Shown here in pieces: positions 38,826 to 48,355 of a stretch of 64,000 nt of DNA. The position numbers were made by a program, and so were the translations under genes. The notes under the pieces were generated by a model. It was given only the letters and a program-made list of their open reading frames with translations. It was not told where the DNA came from and ran no database searches. The stretch's first letter is position 1. The number at the start of each line of letters is the position of its first letter. The DNA is from Flavobacterium coralii (GTDB taxonomy: Bacteria; Bacteroidota; Bacteroidia; Flavobacteriales; Flavobacteriaceae), in NCBI RefSeq assembly GCF_019891545.1, contig NZ_JAHDIU010000003.1, positions 124,001-188,000 of the forward strand, read 5' to 3'.

Positions 38826-40385
38826 ATGGCAGGAGGAAAATTAACCCCAAGGCAAAAGATGATTAACCTGATGTATCTGGTTTTCATCGCGATGCTTGCA
38901 CTAAATATGTCGAAAGAGGTACTATCCGCTTTCGGACTTATGAACGAACAGTTTGAGGAAGCAAATACTCAGGCTACTAAAAACAACGAAGCCCTTTATG
39001 AAGCTCTTGCAGCTAAGGCAGCCGAAAACCAGTCTTTCGTAGCGGCTAAGCAGGTGTCAGAGAAAATTAAAGGTATCTCTAACCAGTTTTATGCTTACAT
39101 AGAGAAACTTAAAGGTGATGTAACCAGCCAGTTTGAGAAGGAAGATGTTAACGGTGTTATGAAACTTCCTTATGAGGCAATGGACAAAGGTGACATGATT
39201 GATGAGAAGTGGTTTGAAGGTGACGGACTTTCTCCTAAAGGAAAAGAAATCATCGCTACCATGGAGAAGTATAAAAATGACATGAAAGCGGCTATTGGTA
39301 ACGACGTTAAGTATGTTGCTATTATCAAAGAACTTAATAGTAAATTTGATACTTCTGAAGTTACAGATGGCGAAGGTGTAAAGAAAAACTATCTTGATTA
39401 TCACTTTAAAGGCTTCCCTGCAATTGCTTCCTTAACGAAGCTAACAGCTATGCAGAATAGTGTTAAAGTTATAGAGGCTAACGTTTATAACATTGCACTT
39501 GGTAAAGCAGCTATCGAAGCTACATCACTAAATAAGTATAAAGCTATTGTTATCCTTGATAAGAATGCTTACTTCCAGGGTGAGAAAGTTACAGGTAAAG
39601 TTGTACTTGGTAGGTATGACGAAAACACTAAGCCTGTATCTTTTGAAGGTCCGGGTAAAATTGATCCTGCAACAGGCCAAGCCGTAATTGAGCTAAGTGC
39701 CGGTTCTATAGGTGAACAAAAAATAGCAGGTAAGTTTAACTTTATTGAAGACGGCAAGCAGGTACCACTTCCTTTTGAAGGTACTTATGTAGTAGTTCCC
39801 CGTCCTAACGAAGCTACTATCTCTGCTGACAAGATGAATTCTGTTTACCGTGGTGTTGAAAACCCAATGACAATATCTTTCGCAGGTATATCTGACAATA
39901 ACGTTACAGCTTCTGCACCGGGCTTAAATAAAGCTGGTGGTACAGGAAAATACAACTGGAATGTTACAGGTGTATCAGGAACTGAAGCAACTATCAGTGT
40001 AACTGGTAAACTTCCTGACGGAACTTCTGTTTCTTCTAAGAAAGTATTTAAAGTTAGGGATATTCCTCAGCCAACTGCAACTCTTAGGGGTAAAACCAAT
40101 TCATCTAAAGGTCGTGCAGCTGACTTAGCGGTATCAACAGTAAATGTAACTTTCCCTGATTTCGTTTATGATCTTAACGTTCAGGTTGTTTCTTTCGAGC
40201 TTTACGTTCCTGGTAATGCAGGTATGATTGTTCAGGGAGACAGGTTTGACGCGAGGGCTCAGGCTGCCATTAACAAAGCCAAAAGAGGTGACGTGATTAC
40301 CATTACTGCAATCAAAACTAAGCTTGTGGGTAACAGTACTTACAGGATTAAAGATTCTACACCTTTCCTTTGGGAAGTACAATAA
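38826..40385 (+). CDS. gldM: T9SS/gliding motor protein GldM
   Basis: A 519-residue protein with a short cytoplasmic N-terminus (AGGKLTPRQKMINL), one membrane helix (about 14-31, MYLVFIAMLALNMS) and four periplasmic domains, including an Ig-like region (about 220-330) and a C-terminal beta domain. It transmits rotation from GldL to the GldK/GldN ring. Normal length and position. Confidence 0.96.
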   Translation: MAGGKLTPRQKMINLMYLVFIAMLALNMSKEVLSAFGLMNEQFEEANTQATKNNEALYEALAAKAAENQSFVAAKQVSEKIKGISNQFYAYIEKLKGDVTSQFEKEDVNGVMKLPYEAMDKGDMIDEKWFEGDGLSPKGKEIIATMEKYKNDMKAAIGNDVKYVAIIKELNSKFDTSEVTDGEGVKKNYLDYHFKGFPAIASLTKLTAMQNSVKVIEANVYNIALGKAAIEATSLNKYKAIVILDKNAYFQGEKVTGKVVLGRYDENTKPVSFEGPGKIDPATGQAVIELSAGSIGEQKIAGKFNFIEDGKQVPLPFEGTYVVVPRPNEATISADKMNSVYRGVENPMTISFAGISDNNVTASAPGLNKAGGTGKYNWNVTGVSGTEATISVTGKLPDGTSVSSKKVFKVRDIPQPTATLRGKTNSSKGRAADLAVSTVNVTFPDFVYDLNVQVVSFELYVPGNAGMIVQGDRFDARAQAAINKAKRGDVITITAIKTKLVGNSTYRIKDSTPFLWEVQ

Positions 40386-40426
40386 TATAATTAAAAGAAC
40401 GTTTTCTTTTATAGAACAAAGAGGAT

Positions 40427-41353
40427 ATGAATAGCAAAAGTTTTTTATTAGCGGCATTGTTTTTGGCTGGTGTAGGTTCTGCTACAGCACAATCTAACCT
40501 GCTAAACGCTAAAACGCCGGATGAGATCGGACAAAAAACTGCAGAGCAGGAAATGTTGGATAATGATAACCCGCTGCCATACGGCTACGTGGGTGACAGG
40601 GATGTTTTGTTCGCCAAAAAAGTTTGGGAAACAATAGACCTTAACCAAAGGATTAACTTCCCACTTCTTTTCCCGGTTGAAGAGAATATTGGAGACGACA
40701 GGAAATCGCTTTTCAACGTTCTTATTACAGCTATAAAAGACAGTACGCTTACAGAAGTGTATGCTGATTCTTATTTTACACAAAAGAAAACCCTTGAAGA
40801 GATACAGTCTAACTTTTACGTTAGCATGCTAAACAGCTATGGTGTGGAGGTTCTTAACCGTTATCCGGGAGAAACTGAAGAAGCACTTAAAGCTAAAGGC
40901 GTACTTACTGCTGAGCATTTTGATACTCAGGAAGTAACAGCCAATGACGTTGCTGCTTACAATATTGTTGGTACATGGTACTTCGATAAGAGGCAGGGCG
41001 AGCTTAAGTACAGGATTTTGGGAATCTGCCCACTTGCTGTAGATGCTCTTAGTAAAATGCGTATGGGTGACACCGCTGAACCTATCGAGCTTTTCTGGGT
41101 ATTCTATCCGGGTGCGAGAGATGTGCTGCACCGCCACAAAGCATTTAATGAGAAAAACTCTGCAATGCCTATTACTTTTGACCACCTGTTAAATTCAAGG
41201 CGCTTTAGTGCTGTAATTTATAAAGAGGAAAACGTTTATGGTGACAGGCTTATTAAGGAATACCTTAAAGACAACGCACAAATGCAGTTGTTAGAGTCTG
41301 AGCGTATTAAAGATAAGATACGCAACTTTGAACAAGACATGTGGAATTATTAA
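40427..41353 (+). CDS. gldN: T9SS/gliding periplasmic protein GldN
   Basis: A 308-residue periplasmic protein with signal peptide 1-21 (ending ATAQ) and family segments DRDVLFAKKVWETIDLNQR, NYPLLFP-like INFPLLFPVEE, GICPLAVDAL, and EPIELFWVFYPGARDVLHRH. It joins GldK in the T9SS ring. Last gene of gldKLMN; a strong terminator follows 20 nt later. Confidence 0.96.
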   Translation: MNSKSFLLAALFLAGVGSATAQSNLLNAKTPDEIGQKTAEQEMLDNDNPLPYGYVGDRDVLFAKKVWETIDLNQRINFPLLFPVEENIGDDRKSLFNVLITAIKDSTLTEVYADSYFTQKKTLEEIQSNFYVSMLNSYGVEVLNRYPGETEEALKAKGVLTAEHFDTQEVTANDVAAYNIVGTWYFDKRQGELKYRILGICPLAVDALSKMRMGDTAEPIELFWVFYPGARDVLHRHKAFNEKNSAMPITFDHLLNSRRFSAVIYKEENVYGDRLIKEYLKDNAQMQLLESERIKDKIRNFEQDMWNY

Positions 41354-41372
41354 TAATTCTTCATAATACTAT

Positions 41373-41405
41373 AAAAACTCTTACCGCGAGGTAAGAGTTT
41401 TTTAT
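41373..41405 (+). terminator. Rho-independent terminator of gldKLMN
   Basis: AAAAACTCTTACC (41373-41385), loop GCGA, GGTAAGAGTTTTT (41390-41402) and following T. The end of its T tract is shared with the -7 box of the next gene (41403-41410). Confidence 0.93.
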
Positions 41406-41410
41406 TTTTG
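41403..41410 (+). promoter_or_regulatory. Promoter -7 box directly before a start codon (leaderless candidate)
   Basis: TATTTTTG fits TAnnTTTG and is only 5 nt before the ATG at 41416. A transcript from it would begin at or next to the A of the ATG. The box grows out of the terminator T tract. Confidence 0.6.
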
Positions 41411-41415
41411 TACCC

Positions 41416-42456
41416 ATGAAAGATTTTATCATAGTTGGCGGCGGCATTGCAGGCATTAGCTTTGCTGAAACCTGCCTTTTAAATCAAAAAGAGTTTGTGC
41501 TGATTACCGAAACGTCCGGTAGCGCTACAACGGTTGCAGGTGGTGTGTATAATCCTGTTATTTTAAAGCGCCTCAATTTGCCATTGGATGCCGCTGCACA
41601 CATGCAATTCATTATGCCGTTTTACAGGCATATAGAGCAAAGGCTTGGTGTTTCTTTCATGCATGATATTCCGGTTTATCGCAAATTCGCCTCTGTAGAA
41701 GAACAGAACAATTGGTTTCAGGCAGCAGATAAGCCTGCATTAGAACCTTTTCTTGATACAGATGTAAAGCATACAAACTATATTGGCCTTCCGGCAACTT
41801 ATGGTTTTGGCAGGGTCATCGGTACAGGTTATATGGATACTGCGTTATTCCTCAAAGAATATTATAACTTTTTGACAGAACAATCAAGGTTTTTAATTGA
41901 AGCTTTTGAATATTCTGAATTACAGGTAAACACCGACAGCGTCAGCTATAAAGGTATAGAAGCTAAGCATATAGTTTTTGCAGAAGGTTTTGGGCTTAAA
42001 AACAACCCATACTTTAACTATCTGCCGCTTAATGGTACAAAGGGCGAGCTACTGTTGATAAAAGCTCCCGGCCTTAACCTTAATGTTATTGCAAAAGGCA
42101 ATGTGTTTATAATACCCCTCGGTAACGATATATATAAAGTTGGCGCAACATACGAATGGGAAGACAAAACTACTTTACCCACCGAAAAGGCACGTGCTGA
42201 ACTTGTTGAAAAACTGGACGAACTTATTAACTGTCCCTATGAAATTATAGGGCAGACTGCAGGAATACGCCCTACAGTGACAGACAGGAAACCTTTGGTT
42301 GGTACGCATCACATGTATTCAAATTTACATTTGCTGAACGGCTTAGGTACGCGTGGCGTTATGCTGGGCCCGCCAATGGCAAGACATCTTTTCGATAGTA
42401 TCGAAAATAACATACCTGTGCCAAAAGAAGTGAACCTTAACCGTTTTAAGGTTTAG
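41416..42456 (+). CDS. FAD-dependent oxidoreductase (DAO family)
   Basis: A 346-residue protein with the N-terminal Rossmann dinucleotide fold DFIIVGGGIAGISFAET (GxGxxG), a central substrate domain, and the late FAD-contact segment PTVTDRKPLVGTHHMYSNLH / LLNGLGTRGVMLGPPMA. It belongs to the D-amino-acid oxidase/glycine oxidase-like superfamily; the substrate cannot be inferred. Predicted cytosolic. It is read from its own promoter and ends in an 11-nt convergent overlap with the DUF983 gene. Confidence 0.85.
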   Translation: MKDFIIVGGGIAGISFAETCLLNQKEFVLITETSGSATTVAGGVYNPVILKRLNLPLDAAAHMQFIMPFYRHIEQRLGVSFMHDIPVYRKFASVEEQNNWFQAADKPALEPFLDTDVKHTNYIGLPATYGFGRVIGTGYMDTALFLKEYYNFLTEQSRFLIEAFEYSELQVNTDSVSYKGIEAKHIVFAEGFGLKNNPYFNYLPLNGTKGELLLIKAPGLNLNVIAKGNVFIIPLGNDIYKVGATYEWEDKTTLPTEKARAELVEKLDELINCPYEIIGQTAGIRPTVTDRKPLVGTHHMYSNLHLLNGLGTRGVMLGPPMARHLFDSIENNIPVPKEVNLNRFKV

Positions 42457-42838
42457 GTTTTTTATCTGCATCTTTGCGGTAGCTAACAAAGAAGTTGATC
42501 CAGATATTGCGGCTAAGCCTCATTATAACGGACATAAAGACTACAAGCGTACCTATAATGGCAAAAAAAGATGTTTTAAGGCTTGTGCCCATAAGAATAT
42601 AAGCAATAACAAATGCCGCAACGCTGAAGGCCACACCAAGCCCGTAACTTACATACATAGCTCCGTAAAAGAAGGATGGCTCTATTTTATAATGAAGTCC
42701 GCAGTGGCTGCATTTTTCGTGCATTTTATACACTTTGCTCAGGTGGTACGGATTTTTATCAATGTACATACTCTCCTGTTGGCAGCGCGGGCAGGTTCCT
42801 GTTAAAATACTATAGAGTTTAGATCCTTTTTTAAACAT
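42446..42838 (-). CDS. DUF983-family membrane protein
   Basis: A 130-residue protein from the Met at 42838 (an ATG two codons earlier at 42844 is possible). N-terminal zinc-ribbon-like pairs TCPRCQ and CSHCGLHY, then two membrane helices (about 62-80 and 90-108), and a basic tail. Matches DUF983, whose function is unknown. A minus-strand -7-like TAAATTTG (42869-42862) lies just upstream. Convergent with and overlapping the FAD oxidoreductase gene. Confidence 0.85.
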   Translation of the reverse strand: MFKKGSKLYSILTGTCPRCQQESMYIDKNPYHLSKVYKMHEKCSHCGLHYKIEPSFFYGAMYVSYGLGVAFSVAAFVIAYILMGTSLKTSFFAIIGTLVVFMSVIMRLSRNIWINFFVSYRKDADKKPKP

Positions 42839-42891
42839 TTGCAAATTGAAATTTATATCCTCAAATTTACGCTTTTAATAGGACAATTATA

Positions 42892-44805
42892 ATGCTGAAC
42901 ATACATAATCTATCGGTTTCATTTGGTGGTACTTATCTTTTTGAAGAGGTAACCTTCAGGCTCGGGGCAGGCGACAGGGTAGGCTTTGTGGGCAAAAACG
43001 GGGCAGGAAAATCTACCATGCTTAAAATACTATCGCGCGAACTTGCACCCGATAGTGGTACCATTGCTACCGAAAAGGAGGTTAAGATTGGTTTCCTGAA
43101 ACAGGATATTGATTTTGTAAAGGGGCGAACAGTACTTGATGAGGCTTATCAGGCTTTTGAAGAGATTAAGAGGGCTGAGAGCCGCATTGAAGACATAAAC
43201 CACCAGCTTGCTACCCGTACGGATTATGAAAGCGAAGAGTACAGCAAACTTATAGAAGACCTTAGCGATGTAACGCATCATTATGAAATACTGGGAGGCT
43301 ATAACTATGTGGGTGACACCGAGAAGATACTATTAGGACTTGGTTTTAAGCGCGAAGATTTTACCAAGCTTAGCGATACTTTTTCGGGTGGATGGCGTAT
43401 GCGTATAGAACTTGCCAAATTGCTTTTACAGTATAACGACGTGCTGCTGCTGGATGAGCCTACCAACCACCTTGATATAGAAAGTATCATTTGGCTGGAA
43501 AATTTCCTGAAAAGCTATCCGGGAGTTGTAATAATCGTATCGCACGATAAAATGTTCCTTGATAATGTTACCAACCGCACAATAGAAATATCTCTTGGAA
43601 AAATATATGACTTCCCGAAACCTTATTCGCAATACCTTGAGTTGCGCAATGAAATAAGGGAAAAGCAGCTTGCCACGCAAAAGAACCAGGAAAAAATGAT
43701 TGAGCATACCGAAAAGCTCATCGAAAAATTCAGGGCAAAGGCATCTAAAGCCTCAATGGCTCAGTCACTCATTAAAAAGCTTGATAAGGTTGAGCGCATA
43801 GAAGTTGATGAAGATGATAATTCTGTTATGAATATATCGTTTCCGGTTTCCGTTACGCCCGGGCGGGTTGTTGTAGAGGCAGAAAATGTTACCAAAAAGT
43901 ATGGTGATAAAACCATTTTAAGGGATATCGACTTGCTTGTAGAGCGTGGCAGTAAAATAGCTTTTGTGGGCCAGAACGGCCAGGGTAAGTCCACATTAAT
44001 TAAGGCAATTACAGGCGATATAGACTACACAGGTACAATTAAGCTGGGGCATAATGTTCAGCTTGGTTATTTTGCACAAAACCAGGCCGAGTACCTGGAT
44101 GGTGAAATTACTCTTCTTGATACCATGACGAATGCCGCTAACGACAGTAACCGCAGCAAGGTGAGGGATATGCTGGGCGCGTTCCTTTTCAGGGGAGATG
44201 ATGTAGAGAAAAAGGTTAAGGTGCTTTCAGGGGGCGAAAGAAACCGCCTTGCGCTTTGTAAACTGCTGTTACAGCCCATAAATGTGCTTGTGATGGATGA
44301 ACCCACCAACCACCTTGATATAAAGTCTAAAAACGTTTTAAAAGCCGCCCTTAATAAATTTGAGGGCACTTTACTGCTGGTATCGCACGACAGGGATTTC
44401 CTGCAGGGGCTAAGCAACATTGTTTATGAATTTAAAGACCACAAGATAAGGGAGTATTTAGGCGATATCAATTTTTACCTGGAGCAGCGCAACATGCAGA
44501 ACATGCGTGAGGTTGAAAAACGCGAAGTTGTTAAGGAAGATAAAGCCCAGAAACAGGCAAAGCCGCAACTTACTTATGAGGAGCAGAAGAAAAACAAAAC
44601 CCTGCAAAATAGGCTTTCTAAAATAGAGAGCCAGATACAAAGCCTTGAGAATGACATTCAGCATGATGATAAACGCCTTGCGTCAGATTACGAAAAGCTG
44701 ATGGCAGATGCCGCATTTTTTACGGCTTATGAAAATAAGAAAAAAGAACTTGACAACCTGATGGCAGAGTGGGAGCAGGTTCAGGAAGAACTGGAACAGG
44801 CATAA
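42892..44805 (+). CDS. ABC-F family ATPase (ribosome-associated)
   Basis: A 637-residue protein with two ATP-binding cassettes and no membrane segments. First cassette: Walker A GKNGAGKST (about 36-44), signature FSGGWRMR, LLLDEPTNHLD. Second: GQNGQGKST, LSGGERNRL, VMDEPTNHLD. An inter-domain linker (about 245-310) and a C-terminal Lys/Glu-rich coiled coil (about 545-637) point to a Uup/YfmR-like member. ABC-F proteins act on stalled or initiating ribosomes. Which subfamily is inference from the C-terminal coil. Confidence 0.9.
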   Translation: MLNIHNLSVSFGGTYLFEEVTFRLGAGDRVGFVGKNGAGKSTMLKILSRELAPDSGTIATEKEVKIGFLKQDIDFVKGRTVLDEAYQAFEEIKRAESRIEDINHQLATRTDYESEEYSKLIEDLSDVTHHYEILGGYNYVGDTEKILLGLGFKREDFTKLSDTFSGGWRMRIELAKLLLQYNDVLLLDEPTNHLDIESIIWLENFLKSYPGVVIIVSHDKMFLDNVTNRTIEISLGKIYDFPKPYSQYLELRNEIREKQLATQKNQEKMIEHTEKLIEKFRAKASKASMAQSLIKKLDKVERIEVDEDDNSVMNISFPVSVTPGRVVVEAENVTKKYGDKTILRDIDLLVERGSKIAFVGQNGQGKSTLIKAITGDIDYTGTIKLGHNVQLGYFAQNQAEYLDGEITLLDTMTNAANDSNRSKVRDMLGAFLFRGDDVEKKVKVLSGGERNRLALCKLLLQPINVLVMDEPTNHLDIKSKNVLKAALNKFEGTLLLVSHDRDFLQGLSNIVYEFKDHKIREYLGDINFYLEQRNMQNMREVEKREVVKEDKAQKQAKPQLTYEEQKKNKTLQNRLSKIESQIQSLENDIQHDDKRLASDYEKLMADAAFFTAYENKKKELDNLMAEWEQVQEELEQA

Positions 44806-44810
44806 AAAAG

Positions 44811-44850
44811 AGTTGCCTCAAGAAATAATCATATTTTGAGGCAACTTTTG
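44811..44850. terminator. Bidirectional terminator after the ABC-F gene
   Basis: AGTTGCCTCAA (44811-44821) pairs with TTGAGGCAACT (44836-44846) across a 14-nt loop, followed by TTTTG on the plus strand; the A tract at 44804-44809 gives a T run on the minus strand for the convergent lipoprotein gene. Confidence 0.85.
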
Positions 44851-44855
44851 ATTTA

Positions 44856-45149
44856 TTAATCCGTTTTTATCTGGATTTCTTTCTTGTCACGAGAAATGGT
44901 TACATTATTTTCTTTGTCACCATTCTTGTTTTGCACGCTAACACCATCCTCGTTTATATTTACCGATGTGCCGTCATTATCTTCTTCAACAGGTACGGTT
45001 GTGTTAACGGTTGGCTCCGGTGTTGCAGGCGGTGCCGGGTTCTCTACCGGTGGCGGTGTTGCAGGCATTTCAGGCTCTTCTTTTTTATCCTTGCAGGATG
45101 CCAGCAGCAACGCTGCAATAGCTCCCGAAAGCATCATCATTTTTCTCAT
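44856..45149 (-). CDS. Small acidic, Pro-rich lipoprotein
   Basis: A 97-residue lipoprotein from the ATG at 45149 (MRKMMMLSGAIAALLLASC: lipobox LASC). The mature part is Pro/Glu-rich (about 20-60), then a repeated INEDGVSVQNKNGDKENNVTIS segment. I do not recognise a family. An upstream start at 45191 would bury the signal peptide and is rejected. Convergent with the ABC-F gene; function unknown. Confidence 0.7.
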   Translation of the reverse strand: MRKMMMLSGAIAALLLASCKDKKEEPEMPATPPPVENPAPPATPEPTVNTTVPVEEDNDGTSVNINEDGVSVQNKNGDKENNVTISRDKKEIQIKTD

Positions 45150-45225
45150 AGTTATAGGTTCTTTATGGTTAATATTTCCTAAATTAAACAATTAGGTTTA
45201 CACGCCGAGCGGCTATAACTAAATT

Positions 45226-46194
45226 TTAAGAAACTATCCCAATTTTTCGGGAGTGCTCAATAGCCTCGTTACTGTCTTTAAAATAGCAAACGGCAATATT
45301 TAAAGATTCTATGTTTTGCAGTGCTGCAACAGCTTTCGGTTTTTTGCTGCGCCCTGTCTGCCTTATATATACTGCTATGACCGTCTGCGGGAAAATTTTG
45401 CAAATATTCTCATAAAGGTAAGGGTCGTGTTGGCTGTCATCTCCCAGCAGGGTATATTTCAAATGCGGATAAAATTCCAGTATGTGCTTTATCTTGTCAA
45501 ATTTATGGTTGTGGTTGCCGCGCCCTGTCACTAAAAAATCGGCAAGGCTGGTCTTTATATCCTTAAGCAGCATAACAGCCCTGGGCAATTCGTGTATCTT
45601 GGTAAATTTTACAATAAAGCTGTACAGGTTCCACTCGCTGCTCGATACATAAAAAAAAGCGTTGCGCTCTTCTTTGTTGTTCCTCCCCGCGGTGCTTAGT
45701 GCCTGGTAGTGGGGAACCACACCTTCAAACAGCCGCCTGTCGTTTACGTTTTTCCATAACAGTATATAAAGCTTTTTAAAGAAGTTTCGGGTGTGTGAGA
45801 CAAGGAAAGTGTCATCTATATCAGAAATGAAGCCTAAATCGCCTTTAAATGGCCTTATATATGATCCCTTTTCACGTATCTCTTCGCCATTATGGTATAT
45901 ACTCACATAATAATCGGTCCAGCCGTAGCCGATTTCATGCTTGAGCGGAATGCAGAATTTAAAATAGCCGTCATTTAATGCTTTGGTGTGTATTACCTGC
46001 CCGTTGTGCTCGAGGTAAACATCTTCATTGGGTATGGTGCTTACCATAAACATCCTGATTATAGAGCGGGCATTTTTAAACCGCCTTTTCTCAAACTCAT
46101 AGTCATTGGCAGTATTGGGTTTAAAAACATGCCCGAAAACAATCAGCTCCTGTTCATTGGCATAACCGCGGTATAACTTTAAAATCGGCTTCAT
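45226..46194 (-). CDS. App1-family phosphatidate phosphatase-like protein
   Basis: A 322-residue protein with the HAD-type motif DIDDT at 125-129 in GDLGFISDIDDTFLVS, followed by FFYVSSSEWNLYSFIV and the late DDSQHDPYLYENI, as in the App1/DUF2183 family related to yeast Pah1/App1 phosphatases. It has no signal peptide. It is divergent from a lipid kinase gene 81 nt away, which makes a lipid-phosphate role reasonable, but the substrate is inferred. Confidence 0.85.
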   Translation of the reverse strand: MKPILKLYRGYANEQELIVFGHVFKPNTANDYEFEKRRFKNARSIIRMFMVSTIPNEDVYLEHNGQVIHTKALNDGYFKFCIPLKHEIGYGWTDYYVSIYHNGEEIREKGSYIRPFKGDLGFISDIDDTFLVSHTRNFFKKLYILLWKNVNDRRLFEGVVPHYQALSTAGRNNKEERNAFFYVSSSEWNLYSFIVKFTKIHELPRAVMLLKDIKTSLADFLVTGRGNHNHKFDKIKHILEFYPHLKYTLLGDDSQHDPYLYENICKIFPQTVIAVYIRQTGRSKKPKAVAALQNIESLNIAVCYFKDSNEAIEHSRKIGIVS

Positions 46195-46275
46195 TAAAAT
46201 TTATATATTTCATAAGATATTTCACCATCCAATTTACTTACTTTTATTCGAAATTTCTCTATTCAAAAAGTTAAG

Positions 46276-47175
46276 ATGAAGCCAAAGGATACTTTTATAC
46301 TCGTGGTGAACCCGATAGCAGGGGGGCAGGACAAAGCAAACCTTACCCAGCAGGTTAAAGATTTTACCGCCAGGCAGGAGGTAACGCTTATTGAATATGA
46401 AACAACCGGCGAAGCCGATGAAGACGCGATAAAAAAACTTTTTGATGAACACAACCCGCAACGCATACTGGTAGCAGGGGGCGATGGTACCATAAAAATG
46501 GTAGCCGAAGCGCTGGAATATAAAGATGTGGTTATAGGGGTGCTGCCTTCAGGGTCCGCAAACGGGCTTTCAGTAGATCTTAACCTGCCGAAAACTATAG
46601 AAGACAATCTTGCCATAGCCTGTAAAGGTGAATATGTTGAGATGGACATGGTTGATATAAACGGCAAAAAAAGCCTTCACCTTAGCGACCTTGGTGTTAA
46701 TGCGGCACTTATAAAAAATTATGAGAGCGGGCGCGTGCGTGGTAAGTTGGGTTATGCGCTGCAGATTATTAATACCCTGACCGACCTGGATGACCCTTTC
46801 TGGATTACCATAGAAGCCAACGGGAAGAAAACAACTTCTGAAGCGCGAATGGTAGTAATAGCCAATACCAATAAATATGGCACAGGGGTAACAATAAACC
46901 CGATAGGTAAGTTTAATGACGGCAAGTTTGAAGTTATAATCTTAAAGAGCCTTGACATTATTACCATAGGCAAAATACTGGCAGGCAACATACCTGTAGA
47001 TGATAACGAAGATGTAGAGATTATAAGTACTGAAGAAGCACTGATTGTAACCGACAAGCCCGTGAGCTTTCAGATAGACGGAGAATTTTATGGTGAAGAA
47101 GACAGGCTGCGTGTAAAGATACTGCACAGACAACTGAAGGTGGCAGTGCCTGCAAAACCGGAAAATATTACTTAA
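46276..47175 (+). CDS. Diacylglycerol kinase-family lipid kinase
   Basis: A 299-residue DAGK/YegS-like kinase: FILVVNPIAGGQDK (N-terminal strand and phosphate loop), VAGGDGTIKMVAEAL (the GGDGT nucleotide motif), and GVLPSGSANGLSVDL. The C-terminal beta-sandwich includes KYGTGVTINPIGKFNDGKFEV. It would phosphorylate a lipid (diacylglycerol, sphingosine-type base or similar) at the cytosolic membrane face. It is divergent from the App1 phosphatase and overlaps the GNAT-fold gene by 8 nt tail to tail. Confidence 0.9.
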   Translation: MKPKDTFILVVNPIAGGQDKANLTQQVKDFTARQEVTLIEYETTGEADEDAIKKLFDEHNPQRILVAGGDGTIKMVAEALEYKDVVIGVLPSGSANGLSVDLNLPKTIEDNLAIACKGEYVEMDMVDINGKKSLHLSDLGVNAALIKNYESGRVRGKLGYALQIINTLTDLDDPFWITIEANGKKTTSEARMVVIANTNKYGTGVTINPIGKFNDGKFEVIILKSLDIITIGKILAGNIPVDDNEDVEIISTEEALIVTDKPVSFQIDGEFYGEEDRLRVKILHRQLKVAVPAKPENIT

Positions 47176-48355
47176 AAGGGCTGCGCGCTTTCCACTCCAC
47201 TTTTGGGTCGAAATAAGTAAAAAGCTTTTCTATGAACAGGTTCAGGACAGGGTTGGTATGTTTTATAATGCCAAATACTTCTTCGGCCTGAGCGCCTACT
47301 GAGCTTTTGATTTCCATGGCAGAACGTGCAAAAATGATATGCTTAAATCCTTTTTTTATGGCATAGGCAACCATATCATACAGCATATTGAGATACAGCA
47401 TTTTCTCTTTCTGAATTTCTTCATCATACCCTAAAAAATAGGTATCTATGTCGGAGCCATTTTTTATCACCGTGTTAAACCCAACCAGCTTCTCGCCCTG
47501 AAAGTAGCCGTAAAACCTGAAATTATCTTTCAGTTCCCGCTTCATTACCTCAAAATGATTCAGCGGCAGGTAAAAGGTATTAAAAGCAGCTTTCTCAGCT
47601 ACGGTAAGATACAGTTCATGTATCCGCGCGCTTAATGCTGAAATTTCTGAGAGGCTAAGCTTCTTTTTGGTTATGCCGGTTGCTTTTTTTCGTGCGCGGT
47701 TGTGCTGTGTTCGGTATTTAGTATTGAGTTCTGATAGATAATCTTCTACCGATTGCCACCCGGGGCGTATGGTAAAGATCATATTAGGCTGTGTGCAGAA
47801 TTTATAATAACTGTTATAACCCGCAGCCTCAAAATCAGGCATTTCTTTTTCATTAAAATCTTTTACTGCCAACAGGTGTATGCGCTTTCCTTTTTTATGA
47901 TATTCTTTCTTTAAATTAAGCATTGCCATCTGCAAAAGGCTCAGGGCTTCTGCCTCAGTAATCTCTTTATTAAGCAGATAAGCATTTTGCCCTGTAAGGG
48001 TATTATTACCGATAAACAGCACGTGCGAAGAAAACTTCCTGATAAGGTAATCTTTAAGGCAAAAAGAGCGCTCTTGGTTTTTAAATGTAGCCACACGGGC
48101 AAGGTCTAAATACTGTATCAGGGCTATACCGCACAACCGGCCATTGCTGAACAGCCCCACAAAGTGGCATTCCATATTGGCAGGAGGCGCTTTTTCTAAA
48201 ATCGCCAAACCATTGCGTGACAGGAATATATTTGCGCGGGCAATGGTATCCCATTCTTCCGGAAGTGCCGATGTGCTGTCGTATATACTGTAGCTGTATT
48301 TGCCCAAAGTGTTGTAATAAAAAAGGGGCCGTCTCAAAAGTGCTTTTACCAGCAT
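47168..48355 (-). CDS. FemAB/GNAT-fold acetyltransferase-like protein
   Basis: Up to 395 residues; the core (about 190-360) matches the peptidogalycan-type GNAT domain (SVEDYLSELNTKYRTQHNRARKK; FYGYFQGEKLVGFNTVIKNG; YFLGYDEEIQKEKMLYLNMLYD). The substrate is unknown. The first ~13 codons (MLVKALLRRPLF) are read from the inner arm of a palindromic repeat, so the natural start may be a TTG slightly downstream (Leu before Gly-Lys-Tyr-Ser). Convergent overlap with the lipid kinase gene. Confidence 0.78.
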   Translation of the reverse strand: MLVKALLRRPLFYYNTLGKYSYSIYDSTSALPEEWDTIARANIFLSRNGLAILEKAPPANMECHFVGLFSNGRLCGIALIQYLDLARVATFKNQERSFCLKDYLIRKFSSHVLFIGNNTLTGQNAYLLNKEITEAEALSLLQMAMLNLKKEYHKKGKRIHLLAVKDFNEKEMPDFEAAGYNSYYKFCTQPNMIFTIRPGWQSVEDYLSELNTKYRTQHNRARKKATGITKKKLSLSEISALSARIHELYLTVAEKAAFNTFYLPLNHFEVMKRELKDNFRFYGYFQGEKLVGFNTVIKNGSDIDTYFLGYDEEIQKEKMLYLNMLYDMVAYAIKKGFKHIIFARSAMEIKSSVGAQAEEVFGIIKHTNPVLNLFIEKLFTYFDPKVEWKARSPFK

